NCBI GenBank assembly: GCA_963921185.1
Contig: OY992530.1
Span: forward strand, 169,863,396-169,927,395
DNA length: 64,000 nt
DNA from: Dasysyrphus tricinctus
Taxonomy: Eukaryota; Arthropoda; Insecta; Diptera; Syrphidae
Direction of reading: 5' to 3'
Within the stretch, counting starts at the first letter, position 1. Each line of letters opens with the position of its first letter. The notes beneath the pieces were generated by a model. It had not been told where the DNA came from. It made no database searches and was given only the letters and a program-made list of their open reading frames with translations. Below, one piece after another: positions 9,075 to 21,854 of this stretch. The position numbers and the translations under genes were made by a program.

Positions 9075-11423
9075 TGTGATGAAATTTATCTAAGAATAGG
9101 TACTTATTATGAAAACCTCCAATATATTAAGTTCACTTTAAAAACAACATCATGTAACCTCTCAGTAAATAAGATGCCCACCTACCCTTAAAATTCTTCT
9201 ATTCGAAAAAAATAAAAACATACATTGAACTCGTCTCGTAATTTCGACTCTCGCTAATGTTCATCGGTAAGATGACTGTTTCCGTCGAGCCAAACTTTCT
9301 TTCCAACTTAACCATTTGTCAGGACGGATATCAAATCCGAGAACGCACGAGTAACCTGCAAGCTTTTACTAAAATTTCGCTTAAGACTAAAACTTAAAAT
9401 TAAAGTTCTATAAGGTAAAATTAAAGATTTGCATAAAAAAATGAAAATTAAAACTAAATAAGAAATAATTTTAGCTTAGTTGTAACTTGCCGTATTGGGT
9501 GAAAAATAAGTGCATACCGTTCTCTAAAAAGTTAAATCAAGCAGCTTAAAGCGCAAGCCCACGTAAGTCCAAATCTTGGAAAAAAAAAGAAATAACTAAA
9601 TTACAAAGAGCATTCTAAAGAACCTCCAATTTCCACTATAGCGTTGCCAATATTGGAGTTGACAAAACATTTTTGCAACCCCATCATCATAACTCCTGTG
9701 TGCACGTGTGAGGTTTGATCATTGTGATCACATCATACTATTAACTATAGTGAAATCCACCTGCATAAAATACGGATTAAGTTGGAGCATCATCTTCCCT
9801 TGGAGGAAGAAAGTCTGTCCGATGTAAGAGCATCATAGCATCTCGATATCGTCATTCCCCTCGCTGCTCAAAAACCCACAAGATCACCAAACAGCTTCAG
9901 GCCATCAGTGCGCTTATCAAAATTGTGCTGCTTGGTTCGACCAGTGTGAAATTTGTGCGGCCAGCTAAGCTTACTATCTTGTATAAGACCAGACCACGTG
10001 TCTCACGAACAAAACTAGAGACAAAAGTTTAAGTGCCATACTTTACTTAAATTTATAATCTTAAAATATTTTTCCTAAAATTTAAAAAAATACTTAAAAT
10101 ACTAGAGTGTAACAAAACATAAACTTGCATTGAGTTCATTAAGAAAAAAAAATATTCTTATACTTAGAGCGAAATGTACCTACCTATATAAAATCTTACA
10201 AAAAAAAAAGAAGAAAATACCTATAATCCTAATTCTACCTAAAGAAGTGACAGTGATAAAGAAAAAAGTATTAATTTGCGTGCTTACTTATATAAACGCT
10301 TAACCCATTAATTAGCAACAAATCTACAAATCAAGATCAACATCACAGCTATGTGCGCACATCGTTGGATGGATCTCCATAGACATCATTGCCAAATTTA
10401 ACCGTGAGTAAGAGTACCTATTAATATTTTTTTTTTCCACTTACTTCTCATTAATTTTTTTTATATTATTAAAATTTAAAAATTAAATATATATAGTTTT
10501 TTTTTGTCATCATTGCATTTTGCATTAGATCTTATGTTCATATCAGCATTATCATCAAATTTATAGTTAAGTTTATCTTTCTCTTTAAAGTATACGTCAT
10601 ATCTGTGACAAAATATTTTTTTCGGTAGATTTTATTTTATTAGTGTGGGAGTGACGTATAGAAAACGCACTCTCTTAATAATTTCACCAGACTCAATTAC
10701 AAAAGAAAGTAGAGAGTTATAATGAATAATCTGCTCTCAGAACAATCTGAACTATGCATGTAAATGTAAAAAGTAAATCACTCAATTGCTTGCAGCTGCA
10801 ATTATTATTAAGAGATCATTCCATTAATTGGAATAGAGCATGCAGTTTGCAGAAATCTGCACACTATCATATGCAAAGGTTAATGAACTCAATGTTAGGA
10901 TAGGTTAGTTCTAAGAATATGATTTTTTTTATAACGTTTATTCTGAAAAAAGAAAAATATAATAAATGAAAATGAATTCGAATCAAATATGAATAATTAT
11001 GTTTGACTTAAATATGGCTAGGGAATAGAGGAATATTTAAAGGGGAAGGTGAAGGCTATACAAATGAATTAGGAGATAAGGGTAAATAACATTTTTTGAG
11101 ATATTTGAGGGGCTGCATTATGAACTTTGGCGAATGCAGTATGGAGGTAGCCATAGAGGCTGCTATTGGATAAGGGCTGCCACCTAGCCTTATGGCTAGC
11201 ATACAACACCACCAGTGTGATTAAGGTCAAATGAGTTGTCGAACAAAAAGTAGTCTCTTATATGTGTGTGTTTAATTTTGTTTGTCATTGGCACGAGATT
11301 TTATTATTGTATGATGGTTATAGCAGCAAGATCCCCCCCATCCGGCGAGCATTAGCCGTGCGTCGACAAGCGTGCCACCTGCTGCTTAGAAGGGATTTCC
11401 CAGCATCACTCCCAACCATTACA
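9075..11423 (+). repeat. 3' long terminal repeat
   Basis: Same 2349-bp unit as 1045-3393, with two differences found (C to T at 9823, A to T at 10494). It is followed directly by the GAAC duplication. The bases just before it (9050-9074, ending ggtttt) are not a purine run, so no polypurine tract is visible next to the LTR. Confidence 0.95.
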
Positions 11424-12260
11424 GAACGCAACCCTTTTCCTTGTGCTGGGTTATTACTTAGTTTTTATTGCACGGAATGATTTTTGTTTGGCTCGTCCGC
11501 TACCGTTCTTTCAAAGAAAATTGGTAGAAAAAAGTATTATTGCAAGAAATAAGTTAATTATATTTAATTAAAGTTCAAAAAGTATTGAAATGCCACGGTA
11601 CTGACATCCACAGTACTGACATTTAGACAGTTTATGTGACCTAACTTCTCTATGCTAACGAGAAAAATAATTTCCAGGACAATTTTAGCTTATGCCGTTA
11701 AAAGGAACACAAAATTGTGATAACCAGACAAAAACATGTTATAACATGCTTTAAAAATACTACCACAGTACTGACAAATAAATTTGTGACATACTTTCAT
11801 CCCATGAAAACATATCACTCTTAAAGTACAACAACGTTCAAAAACTAAAATGACTGTTGTTAACTATACATAACTAGTTTATCTTTTAGAAAACCACAAT
11901 ACATACGTGTTAAAGCTAAATCAAAATGGCGGTTGAGCGGGAAATCTTTTTAATTCAAAAATAGAACCAAAACCTCGGACAACATTCATTCGTGATTATT
12001 TTATTCAGCAATAAGTATTTTGACTTAATTTTTGCATTATTTTGTCAAGCAAGTATTGCACTCAAACTTTTCTTCGGACAACATTTCAATTCAATGAAGT
12101 ATTTCATTAGAAAGTAGCAAATTGGGTCATGATATCGAATGTAGATTGTAGTAAATAGCCATTTACACAATTTAAACCAAAACTATATACGAACATTTTA
12201 CATTAAATAACAAAAAAAGCACTGGACACAAAGAATCACAGTTGAGACGGAATCACCCAT

Positions 12261-12720
12261 ATATAAAAATTAATCTAAATCCGTTCTGCTGATAATAAGA
12301 AAACTCAAAATATAAAAAACCATTGTATGAGAGGTACTACTAAAAGTTGCTAAGATTAAAATTTTATGATTTTTGATAGTTTTAGCATACGGAAAAAGTT
12401 TGATTAAAATCGTAGGAGTCATTTTTGAGAAAAAAATATTTTCTTTAACCGTTTTTAAACTTTTGTATGTACGGTACCGTTGTTTTTTCATAAAAGTAAA
12501 ATGTTTTCTTAAAATATTTTGGAAAGTATTAAAAAACTCTTGAGTATCAAGTTTCAAAAATATCGATGATGTCGTTTTCGAAATATTTGATTTAAAAAAA
12601 AAATGGAAACATTTTTAAAAATCAAAAAACAAATTGTTTTGAAAATTTTGGTATACAATACTGTTTTATTTTTTGGAAGCTTCTGTATTAAAAAAAAATA
12701 TTGAAATCAAAGTCATACAG
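12261..12720 (+). repeat. Repeat family R, right part of the split copy
   Basis: Motifs such as aatccgtt, ctgataat, agaaaactcaaaat and gaggtactacta match 35340-35800 in the same order and orientation. Together with 411-690 it forms one copy of family R interrupted by the TIR element. Confidence 0.6.
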
Positions 12721-14000
12721 TTTTGACAAAAATGTTCAATTAGAATGAAGTTCAACTTTGGATTTGGTCGTGTTGATAGAAGCTAAAGAGACTAGAAATT
12801 GTATAATTCTTTACGAAGCCTATAAATTATATAAATAAAATAAAATAAAATAAAATAAAATAAAATAAAATTAAATAAAATAAAACACTTTGAACAGTGG
12901 TTCGAAAGTTCTATCGATAATCTTTGAACCGTTGTAAATAAAATTGGAATAAAGTGTGGGAAGTTCAAAATTAACAAGAAAAATAGTTTGTTGTCTTAGA
13001 TTTGTGTCTACAAAAATAGATATACATAGGAATTCTTAATTTATTTTTTTTTGTTAACTTTCATAATGCAACGTTTGTATTGATATTTTGGAGCTCCCTC
13101 TTATTTTAACTTGATCGTTTAAGACGACAAACACAGGAGTAGGTATCTACCTAATTAACTATAAAAAACTATAACAACCTTGCAAGAAATAAAAATAGTG
13201 GCCACGAAGATTTAAATTTGTAAATATTAAATTACTCTAAACCCCGACAATTTTAAAATGAAATAAATTCTTGGTTCATGTTTTCAACCAAAAATAACTG
13301 TCCACCCACTTCAATAGCTAAAAATTATAGATCTTAATTGACATCACATTTCTGCAAAGAAATCACTCAGAACTCCAATTAGGCAGGCAGATACCTAACT
13401 CCTTTTAGAGTGCATGAAAAATAGCTTGAAATATTGAAAATGAATTAATTGAAAAACTTCTGGTACAAGAAAACCAAACTCAAACTACCTTCGAATGAGT
13501 TACTCTATCTCAATTTTTTTAAAGTATACTTTTTCTTACTTCAAAATAAACTACCAGAGTTCAGACAAGAGGGACCAAACAAATCGAACCCGAAACCACA
13601 AACAAGTTTTTTTCTCTGTCATTTTGTGTGTGCTCTGCTCATACTTAGGTACAGTTTTTTTTACATTGACTTCTAAAAAAAAACTTATCGTAGCCGCACG
13701 TAGATATACCCACATGCTACATGCTACAATGTTCCTATCCTATTCCTCTCCCTTATTCCTAAACACAAGAAAATCGAAAAAGTAACCAGTTTTTCTTGTT
13801 TTTGTCTGTCGTTTGTTGTTGTTTGGAACCAGTTTTTCTTGTTTTTATTTGCCATTTGTTATGGGCTCTTGTGCTGTTTGCTCAGTTGTTTTTTTCCCTC
13901 AGTAAGGGAATTTTTAATTTCCCTTTCTGTGAGAAGCGATCATACGACATCTGGTTTGTGAAGGAGTCGAGAAAAAATTTCGTCTGATGATAATACTATT
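12721..14000. other. AT-rich DNA without recognisable genes
   Basis: No ORF here resembles a known protein. The ORFs of 60-96 codons at 13449-13987 are low-complexity translations of T- and A-rich DNA. A short direct duplication of the phrase ccagtttttcttgttttt occurs near 13788 and 13830. Confidence 0.5.
12832..12886. repeat. (TAAAA)n pentanucleotide microsatellite
   Basis: About eleven imperfect tandem units of TAAAA, with one TTAAA variant. Confidence 0.9.
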
Positions 14001-14030
14001 AGATTCATATACAATGCTGATACTTAGTAA

Positions 14031-17000
14031 CTAACCACCAGGATAAAGAAACGTTAATATATGTATGACATTTTGTTTGAATGTATCTCGACTCTGACTA
14101 TCATAAAAATCGACATGATTACAAATGGAGTTTGCTTGTTTAATGCAGCGAGTAATCGGTTCATTGAGTCCATAGTTAACTCTATGATGTGGTATAAAGA
14201 ATTGACTATGCACTCGCAGAGCTCTCACAGGAGCATTCATTTTTATAAGTGATAGGAGAAAAGAACAATCAATCTGGTTTTTAAGAATGTCACGAACAAA
14301 AATAATTTCAAAGTACTTTCTACGAGTTTTTAAAGATTAAAGACCGAGTAAATTACATCTAGTATTATAACAAGGCATACTAATATTCCAATTAAGTCGA
14401 CGGACAGTTAGTCTAGTGAACCGTTTTTGGATGCGTTCAATCCGATCACAGTGTATGCGGCATAGAACGGATTCCATATTATGCAGCAATACTCGAGAAC
14501 TGGTCTGACATATGAGTTGAAAAGTGCCCTTAGTGTGTATGGATCAGAAAATTCCTTAGAGTTTCGTGCAATGAATCCAAGTAAAGAATTTGCCTTAGTC
14601 ACAACAAAGTCAATGTGAAGGGTGAAAGTAAGCTTAGGATCGAAGATAACACCAAGGTCCTTTTTTTCAAATACCATTTGCAACGGTGCACCATCAATAG
14701 TATATGTAAAGTTTATAGGGGAAAAGTTTCGACGGAACGAAAGGAAATTGCATTTAGAAACATTAAGAAACAACTGGTTAGAGGTACACCAGTCAGCTAA
14801 GTACTCCAGGTCTTTTTGGAGTAAAAGACAATCATTGTGAGATTTGATGCAATGAAGTAATTTTATGTCATCGGCGAACATAAGGCAGATAGAACTTCTG
14901 ATGAAATTAGGTATGTCATTAATAAGAAGCAAAAAGAGTAACGGACCCAAGTGGCTCCCTTGAGGTACACCAGAAGTAACGATAATAGCGTCAGATAATA
15001 AGTTATTAATATGTACATACTGAGTGCGACCAATTAAATATGATTTAAACCATTCTAATAATTTAGAATGGAAACCCAGCGCATAAAGTTTCTCAATTAA
15101 GACGGCGTGTTTAACCTTATCAAAGGCCTTGGAAAAATCGGTGTAGATGACATCACATTGATATCCATGCTCAAGACATCTGGTTATCTCATTACAAACA
15201 ATTGACAGATTAGTTGTTGTCGACCTACCAGAAACAAATCCATGTTGGAATGGGGAAATAATCTCTTTTACAATAAAAGATAACTTTTCATAAACTATTT
15301 TTCAAATAATTTGGGAATCGAAGAAAGTTTGCTAATAGGACGATAGTTGTTGACAAATTGCTTAGGTCCTGCTTTATGAATAGGAGTAATGAAAGAGACT
15401 TTCCAATCATTTAAAAACTGGCCCGTGCTGAGAGATGCGTTGAAAAGCAAAGTCAGCGGTTCTAATAGAGAACTTACACAGGTTTTTAGTATGATTGGAG
15501 GAATACCATCGGGGCCGGGTGGTTTATCGGGATTGAGTTCAACTAGGGCTTTTTCTACCTCACAGTAAATTAAATTTAAGGAACCGATATTGACTTGATT
15601 TTTAGGAATTTCTGAAGAGAAGTTTACAGGTACATGTGAAGGAGAGTAAACCGACTGGAAAAATTTGGAAAACATGTTGCAAACAGTTACTAAATCACTA
15701 GACGTAGACTCTGAGTATTGCATACAGTTGGGAATACCATTTGAGCATGTTTTACTTTTAATAAAATTCCAAAAACTTTTACCATTCAGCTTAAGATTAG
15801 ATTCGGTGCGATAGAGATAGTCTTTGTATAAAAACCTATTTAGAACACCGAACTCTTTTTGAAGTCTTAAGTAGTTGTTTAGCAGCAAAATATTATTATT
15901 GGACTTCCGAAAGAGTTTGTACGCCTTGTTTTTCTTATTTGATAAGTTACTCAGTCTTCTATTAAACCAGACCGGCTTCGAATTTTTACGAGTTTTAACT
16001 TTAGGAATAAAAAGGTCTATGGCATCTTTCAATGCATCCTGCAGTATATTATAAGCATCAGATAGAGAGTCATTTATAAAAATGGAGCTCCAAGGAAAGG
16101 CATTGATAAAAGTATTGATTGAATTAAAATCACCGTTTTTGTAATCATATTTATCTAAGATATTAATGGATGGTTTAAAATAAACATACGATTTAAAATG
16201 AATACATAGCGCTAAGTGATGAATTGAATTTGGAAATAATGGGCAAATATTTTATTAATATTACTACAAAATTCTCTATCCACAAAAACAAGATCAAGGA
16301 TTCGATTTAATTCATTTTGGAATTTATTAATTTGAATAAGATCAAATTCAGTAAGTGAATCTATTACTAGAGTTTCATAATCATTTTTAACATTGAAGGG
16401 AATGAGACATATGTAGCTCATCAGGATCTAGAACCCAATTTATATTACATAGATTAAAATCACCCAAAATAATTGAGTGTTGATTAGAATTTAAGGTATT
16501 TAAAACAAAACGAGTATTTTCAATATGCAAATTATATAATTCAAATGAACTACCTGGTGGTATATAATTTAATATGATGAATACATCAGTTGAGTTGTTG
16601 ATGGTGACACATACAGCCAATTGGTCAATATCGAGATCAGATGACCGAGATGGAAATTTGATTTCACGACATGAAAACGTTGATCGTACAGCAATCAATA
16701 CGCCACCTCCTCTTGATTGTTTCGTTTTTTCCATGCTACGGTCTTTGCGAAAAACCGAAAAAAGGGATTCATTGAAAAGTTCAGAGTTTGAGAAATTGTC
16801 ATTCAGCCAGGTTTCTGTAAATGCGAAGATGTCATATTGTGAAGAAGATGATTTCAGATGTAAATTATTTGTTTTTGTACGAAGGCCACCCATGTTTTGG
16901 TAGTAAAGGAGAAAGTCTTTATTCTTAGAGCGATAAGCTTCTTCAGTTAATTCTCCGTTATTGAGTTTTAAACATCTACTAACGTTATAGGGAGAGCTTT

Positions 17001-17052
17001 GTCGTTTTTTGACATTTCTACGAAATGTTTGACTCTTACTGCGTAGGGCCAA
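14031..17052 (-). pseudogene. LINE ORF2 pseudogene: endonuclease and reverse transcriptase
   Basis: The endonuclease part is at 17052-16387 (LLYYQNMGGLRTKTNN; FAFTETWLND; GGGVLIAVRS; ILGDFN). A frame change near 16400 continues into ELNRILDLVFV. The reverse transcriptase is at 16032-15295 (DKPPGPDGIPPIIL, NYRPIS), breaks frame at about 15300, then continues through GPLLFLLLINDIP and LMFADDIKLL (14950-14408). Another frame change precedes the C-terminal end at 14240-14031 (HHRVNYGLNEPI). At least four frame lesions are visible. The protein nicks target DNA and reverse-transcribes its own RNA. There is no ATG at 17052, so the true start is uncertain. Confidence 0.85.
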
Positions 17053-18700
17053 ATAGAAGAGCCGTTCAAAAGGCTTTCAAAGTATTCAGCAGGCACACAC
17101 AATTTGAAATTGACAAACTTTACTTCAGACAGAGATATGCCTTTTTTAGTAAGTCTAAAGCATTTCATAAGATTTGCAGGAATTCCCGTTTTTGTAACTA
17201 AATAGTTTACTATATCATCAGGTTCGGTATTGGGATGAAATTTAGAAATATGGATCCATTTAGAAGCGTATACCACATTAAGTGAGGAATTCAAATCGGC
17301 TCCTACCAAAACAGGAAGAGTTTTATGATTGGATTTTACTTGATTTAGTTTCGAGGCATTTAATTTAGACACAGCTAATTTATCCGCGTTTAATTCAGCA
17401 TCAGCATGAATAGAAGCAGGACAATCTTTTTCGAAGTCCAAAAACAAATTATCATATTTTTCCGAATTTGCATCCACAGTCGCCCCACTGTCGGCAATAT
17501 TTGTGCCAGATACACCAGCAACAACAACATCTATAGGATCAGCAACAACTACATCAGCAACAACAGCATCCGCAACACCAGCATCAGCAGCACCAGCATC
17601 AGCAATACCAGCATCAGCAACACCAACTTCCGCAACAATAACATCAACCACACCATTAGCAGCAGCAACATCATTATTTAATGTCGAATTCCTTACAACA
17701 ATTTCAAATCGATTTTTTTGTTGGTTGTAAGGAACACACAAAACATCAAATTTTTCGTGTGGGATTGTGTGTGTGTCATTTGACAGTAGCTTTGAGGCAA
17801 AAAAGTAAACAAACTATGCGCATACAAATTTGTTACAAATATTCCAAAGTGCATTCAGTTTTTCGCGTCATTTTTTTAGATTAAAAACATATACATTTCC
17901 GAGAAAAGTTGCAAAAATAAACAGAAAATAGCTATGTGGCCATTAAAGTAAAAAAAAACAACCGAAATTCATTCAAGAAACACATCATTCGAGAAACACA
18001 TCGGCGAGCGCGCGATTTATATCTTTAATTGACTTTGGACACTTTGAACCGAAGTTAGTTGATATTTTTATAACTTATAACTGACCATTCACTATTTTTT
18101 GAGGAATTAAAATTAGTTTTAATGATTTATATGCTTTTAATCTATTTAAATGACCGACGAACACTTTAGAACATTTGTTAAACCCGCCGCAAAATACTTT
18201 CAACTCCAGAGAACTGCCAAATCTTGTTAGTGTGTGTGAAATCGATTTGAAATCTTGCTGAAAATGCAAGATTTGTTTTGACAGAATAAAATCGATTTTG
18301 TTTAGAAAAAAATCGATTCTGTTTAGAAAAAAATCGATTATTTGGTTGTAAGGAATTCGACATAAAACAACTGCTGCGGCCACAATATCACCAATATTGA
18401 CATCAGGGTGATGGGCATCGTTCTCACTCACTCTCGCATCAGTATTATCTGTTTTAGCAGACAGAAAATCGGAGCATGAAGCAGACGAACCACCAATAGC
18501 ACTTTCCACAATTTCCCCGCTCTGCCTAGTAGAGCAGGAATTGTTATTAGTTATTGTTTTTGTTTTAGACTTAGTATTTGTTTTTGATGAGGAAACCGGT
18601 TTTTTCCGCCGATAGTAGCTTTCCTTGCACTATTATTATTTGCATGGGATGGTGAAGGAGTGAGCCTTATCTTATTAGAAGGTGAAGGGGAAGTGTCCAT
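16968..18700 (-). pseudogene. LINE ORF1 pseudogene, split by a TIR element
   Basis: Starts at ATG 18700 with MDTSPSPSNK, shifts frame near 18598, and continues to about 18366 (ending AAAVVL). It resumes beyond the guest element at 17678 with NNDVAAANG. A degenerate Ala-Val-Asp repeat follows (VADAGIADAGAADAG). The C-terminal part, KWIHISKFHPNTEPDDIVNY through SLLNGSSIWPYAVRVKHF, looks like an RNA-binding fold typical of LINE ORF1 proteins. It presumably binds element RNA. It overlaps the start of the ORF2 frame by about 85 bases. Confidence 0.75.
17682..18362. mobile_element. Harbinger-like non-autonomous TIR element, TAA target
   Basis: 681 bp with TIRs beginning TGTCGAATTCCTTACAAC (perfect 18 bp) and TAA at both sides (17679-17681, 18363-18365). 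Removing it with one TAA rejoins the LINE ORF1 frame (..VVLNNDV..), which confirms the boundaries. The interior holds repeated AAAAAATCGATT blocks and no transposase. A 3-bp TWA duplication is typical of PIF/Harbinger, so the superfamily is inferred. Confidence 0.8.
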
Positions 18701-20233
18701 GATTGATTGATTTGTGATTATCAAATTTAGAAATTAGAGAACAAAAATTAGAGGCAATTACTGCACACGATTAGTCGATGAAAGTCGGCACGCAACTGAG
18801 TGAAAGAACAGTACAAGCAGCGCCGGATTTAGCTTTTTTGGGCCCTAGGCCTGAAGAGTAAATGGTGCCCCCTTTGCATATATTCTCTTATATTGTATGG
18901 TTTACTACATACAAAGTTAAATACTTAAGAAAACAAATTACAACGAATTCCATAAAACAAAAATTAATTTTATTTATAATGGTAGTTACAAGAATATGTA
19001 CATACATATATAAACGACTTTTTTTTACAGATTTTTGTACTTAATTTTTGAAATATTGTTTTCTTGTTTTTTAGCAGCGAAGTCTTTTATAAGTTCATCG
19101 AAATCTATTTCATGAAGCAAATCACTCTCAATATAGAGCAGAGATGGTGCATCAAGTCTTTCCTGCGTTTTCATTGTTCGACAAGGACTTTTTAAGCGTT
19201 TTAATTGACTAAATGATCTTTCCACAGAACAATTTGTCACCATCAGACTTAAAAATAAACGTAATGCCGTTTCACGTTCGGAAACGCTGATGTAATTTGA
19301 TCTTCCCACATAATCTTATATAAATAAGCTTGATTGAAAAATTTAAAATTATTGCCTTTTTTATGCATCACATAACGATGGAATTGTATTAACTCGTCAG
19401 CAAGTTCTGAATTTAAATCTTCCGGATGATTTGACACCAAACGCTGAGCACAGGCTATAACGTTGACTTTTTCATTTCTTGTGTTAAGAAAATCAAATCT
19501 TTTATTTGTATTCTTAACTTATCGAAATAATATAAAAAGCGTTTATTCGAAACTTATCCTTCGGGCTTAAATCTACATCGGGAGCATTACCATCGTTAGG
19601 CATTTGTTTGCGAATTCGTTTTCGTATAATCATGTAGCTGCCATCAGGTAGAAGTTCTTTAGAGCGCATTTCAATGGTGTCGAAATTATCACGCATTTTC
19701 TCCAGTTGATCGGACAATGATCTATACAAATTCGCGCACGTCAGTAGTGTTACGTCTTCGCTTTGCAAAACTTTACTGACTTTTTGAACACTTTGTAAAA
19801 TATCGTTCCACATCACAAGCATTAAGGAAAATTCTAGTTTATTCATTTTGTTTAGTAGATCACCAGCTTCCCTCTTAGTATCTCCTTTTAGTGTATCACC
19901 TTCGGAAATGTCATTTAAAGTACCTATCTAAAGTTTATCCAACAAAAATGTGCAGTACAGGCAAGATAGGGCGTTTGCCTCGCATTCTGCCTATAGTAGA
20001 TTGCATAAATCTGTCCTTCATTAAAGCTCTCTCAGGGTTGTCGTAGCGTTTTTTTTACATGAACCCAAATATAAAAGAATAGTATGTAGGGTTACCGCAC
20101 TTTTTTTATATAGAAATTTTAATTTAATGTTTTATTTATAAAAATTTGGTTTGTCACGTCAACAATTTCTTTTTTCTTTTCGGAGCTTAAGTCTTTTGAA
20201 GTCTTCGAAGCCATTTCGAACAACTTACATAAA

Positions 20234-20400
20234 GCACCAAATACACGACTTAAAAATACAAATTGCACAAAACTCTAAAAAAACACACCTTTTCACAAAT
20301 ACACGAGTTATAAATACAAATTGCACAAAACTTATACCCGTCTTAAGATTACAAATTGCACAAAACTTAAAAAATACACCTTTTAAAAATACAATTTACA
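20234..20400. repeat. Short imperfect tandem repeat
   Basis: ACAAATTGCACAAAACT occurs at 20258, 20316 and 20351, with partly repeated flanks such as CAAATACACGA. Spacing is irregular (58 and 35 bases). This is a minisatellite-like array inside the TIR element, not a CRISPR array. Confidence 0.6.
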
Positions 20401-20707
20401 TACAAATTTTACTTTACCTCGTGTAACGAAAATTTATACAAATAATAATCTCCTTCAAAGAAAAGAGCTTAAAATTTTGTAACTGCATTTTAACGTATTT
20501 TTCACACATTAAAATAAATGCAAACGATGAAAAACACTCCACGATAACACTCATCATTAAAAACTTTTTTTAAAGCTCTAAAATCAAAAGCACCTCGACA
20601 GAAACTCAAGGAAAAAAAGCTGAAGGAGTTACTAAATAGACACGGGTAACTCTGAATACACATCAATACTTTGATGGGGGTTGAATAGCAGCAGCCATAG
20701 GCCACAG

Positions 20708-21854
20708 CACAGTTGCAAAAAGGCTTACTATTGTACTGAATTCGGTACTATTGGACTTTCCCGAGTACGCAAGTACCACTTTTCAATTTTCAGTACTATT
20801 TGTACTATTTTTAATTTTTGAAAAGGTCAACGTTCATAAATCTCTAAAATTAAATAAATATGTTCAGTTAGACTTCACCACATCTTCACGTAAAGAAGCT
20901 TTTAATGAAAAACCCATATTGTCAATAAACTTACTTTAAAACCACCTTCCCGTCAAGGAAATCTATTGCGGGACCAAAGTGAAATTTTTTACACTTCTAA
21001 TAATTTAACTGAAGGCGAAATTTATAGCTTTAAAAGTCATGCACGGATGTTCTATACAGCTTTCCTCGAAGATGTGAAAAAAGATTTTATTTTGAAGACA
21101 TTGTGTTGAACTCGTTGCAACATTTTTCACAAACTTCAATTTTAGATGGCCAAGTAAATTCAATAGATTTTTTCCTGGCGAACAAAAAAAATATTGAACT
21201 CATTGATAAAGAATATCGAGCTCTAGCTGACTGCCAATACTTAAAAAAATTAGAAATGCTTCTATTTCTGAGTTCTGGGCTGAAATTGGCCTTGTGAAAA
21301 ATGAATGCAACGAGTTCATGTTTTCAAATATAAACCGAATTGTCCAGGGTGCTTTTTCTATTCCTCATTCTTCCGCAAACGTCAAAAGAATTTTTTCTTA
21401 TCAAATTATGAAACAAAACTAAGAAAACGAATGCAGGTGGACACGTGTTCTGCACTAATAGAAACTACAAACCTAATTAAAAATGAATGTCACAGCTACT
21501 TTATTCAAAAAAATCTATTGAATAGAATTTATCGAGTAAACCACTTGCCGATGAAGAAATTTTAGAGTAAGAAAAACATAATGAATGTACTGTATGTATG
21601 TACATATGAATGTAAATAAAAAGAAAAGACTTATGCCAAAGTTGCTATCCGTCCATAAGACTTATTTTAGAATAAAATTATACCAATGAAATGTATAGGT
21701 ATATTTAATTTATGTATTTTTGTTTTAGTAAAATATTTATTTTAATTATTTGCGTTGTTTTATAATTTAAAAAAGTTCAGTACTATTTTGTCTTTTTCAG
21801 TACAATTTCTTTTCAGTTTTCAGTACAATTGACAAAAGTCAGTTTTCATCACTG
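20708..21854 (+). mobile_element. Second hAT element, innermost of the nest
   Basis: Perfect 8-bp duplication GGCCACAG at 20700-20707 and 21855-21862. Tips are CACAGTTGCAAAAAG and, reversed from the right, CAGTGATGAAAACTG. AGTACTATT/GTACTGAA motifs lie just inside both ends. The plus strand carries remnants of a hAT transposase. At 1.15 kb it is an internally deleted copy. Confidence 0.85.
20820..21565 (+). pseudogene. hAT transposase fragment, C-terminal half
   Basis: Pieces in shifting frames read KLNKYVQLDFTTSSRKEAF, EGEIYSFKSHARMFYTAF, NSLQHFSQTSILDGQVNSID, DKEYRALADCQYLKKLE, then an end resembling a hAT dimerisation region (TKLRKRMQVDTCSALIETTN, NECHSYF) closing at 21565. Several frameshifts and stops make it non-functional. 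The family call rests on the C-terminal pattern and on the surrounding hAT termini. Confidence 0.65.

Larger units (their letters stand above)
1045..11423 (+). mobile_element. Full-length Ty3/gypsy LTR retrotransposon, Osvaldo/Ulysses-like
   Basis: The element has 2349-bp LTRs with TG..CA ends, a 4-bp target duplication GAAC at 1041-1044 and 11424-11427, a tRNA-Lys primer site, an intact gag, and an intact pol with the order protease, reverse transcriptase, RNase H, integrase. No env ORF follows pol. The very long LTR, tRNA-Lys primer and lack of env resemble the Osvaldo/Ulysses lineage of Drosophila, which is an inference from architecture. The two LTRs differ at only two sites that I found (1793/9823 and 2464/10494), so insertion was recent. 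With open ORFs it looks potentially functional. Confidence 0.93.
694..12258. mobile_element. TIR DNA element split by the LTR retrotransposon
   Basis: The left tip GGGTGATTC..CAACTGTGATTCTT (694-721) is matched by its reverse complement at 12231-12258, 24 of 28 bases. Removing the LTR element (1045-11427 including one TSD) leaves about 1.2 kb of noncoding DNA. Flanks read gtatat and atatat, compatible with a TA or ATAT duplication, and the family R repeat is continuous across them. The interior shows no transposase, so it is non-autonomous. Confidence 0.6.
14000..18809 (-). mobile_element. Degenerate two-ORF LINE (Jockey/CR1-like), minus strand
   Basis: Read on the minus strand it has a 5' UTR (18809-18701), ORF1, an overlapping ORF2 with an APE-type endonuclease and reverse transcriptase, and a short 3' tail after the stop at 14031-14033. 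Its 5' end abuts the hAT duplication at 18810. The coding parts carry several frameshifts and one inserted TIR element, so the copy is dead. Clade assignment rests on the look of the RT and ORF1 and is tentative. The exact 3' terminus is not defined. Confidence 0.8.

Noticed and set aside
13449..13987. Three overlapping ORFs of 63-96 codons
   Set aside because: Phe/Leu/Ser-rich translations of T-rich DNA, with no homology pattern or gene context.
17406..17730. Plus-strand ORFs rich in Thr/Ser/Ala
   Set aside because: Antisense shadows of the Ala-Val-Asp repeat in LINE ORF1.
20234..20400. Possible CRISPR-like array
   Set aside because: Three imperfect repeats with irregular spacing in a eukaryotic transposon; a minisatellite explains it.
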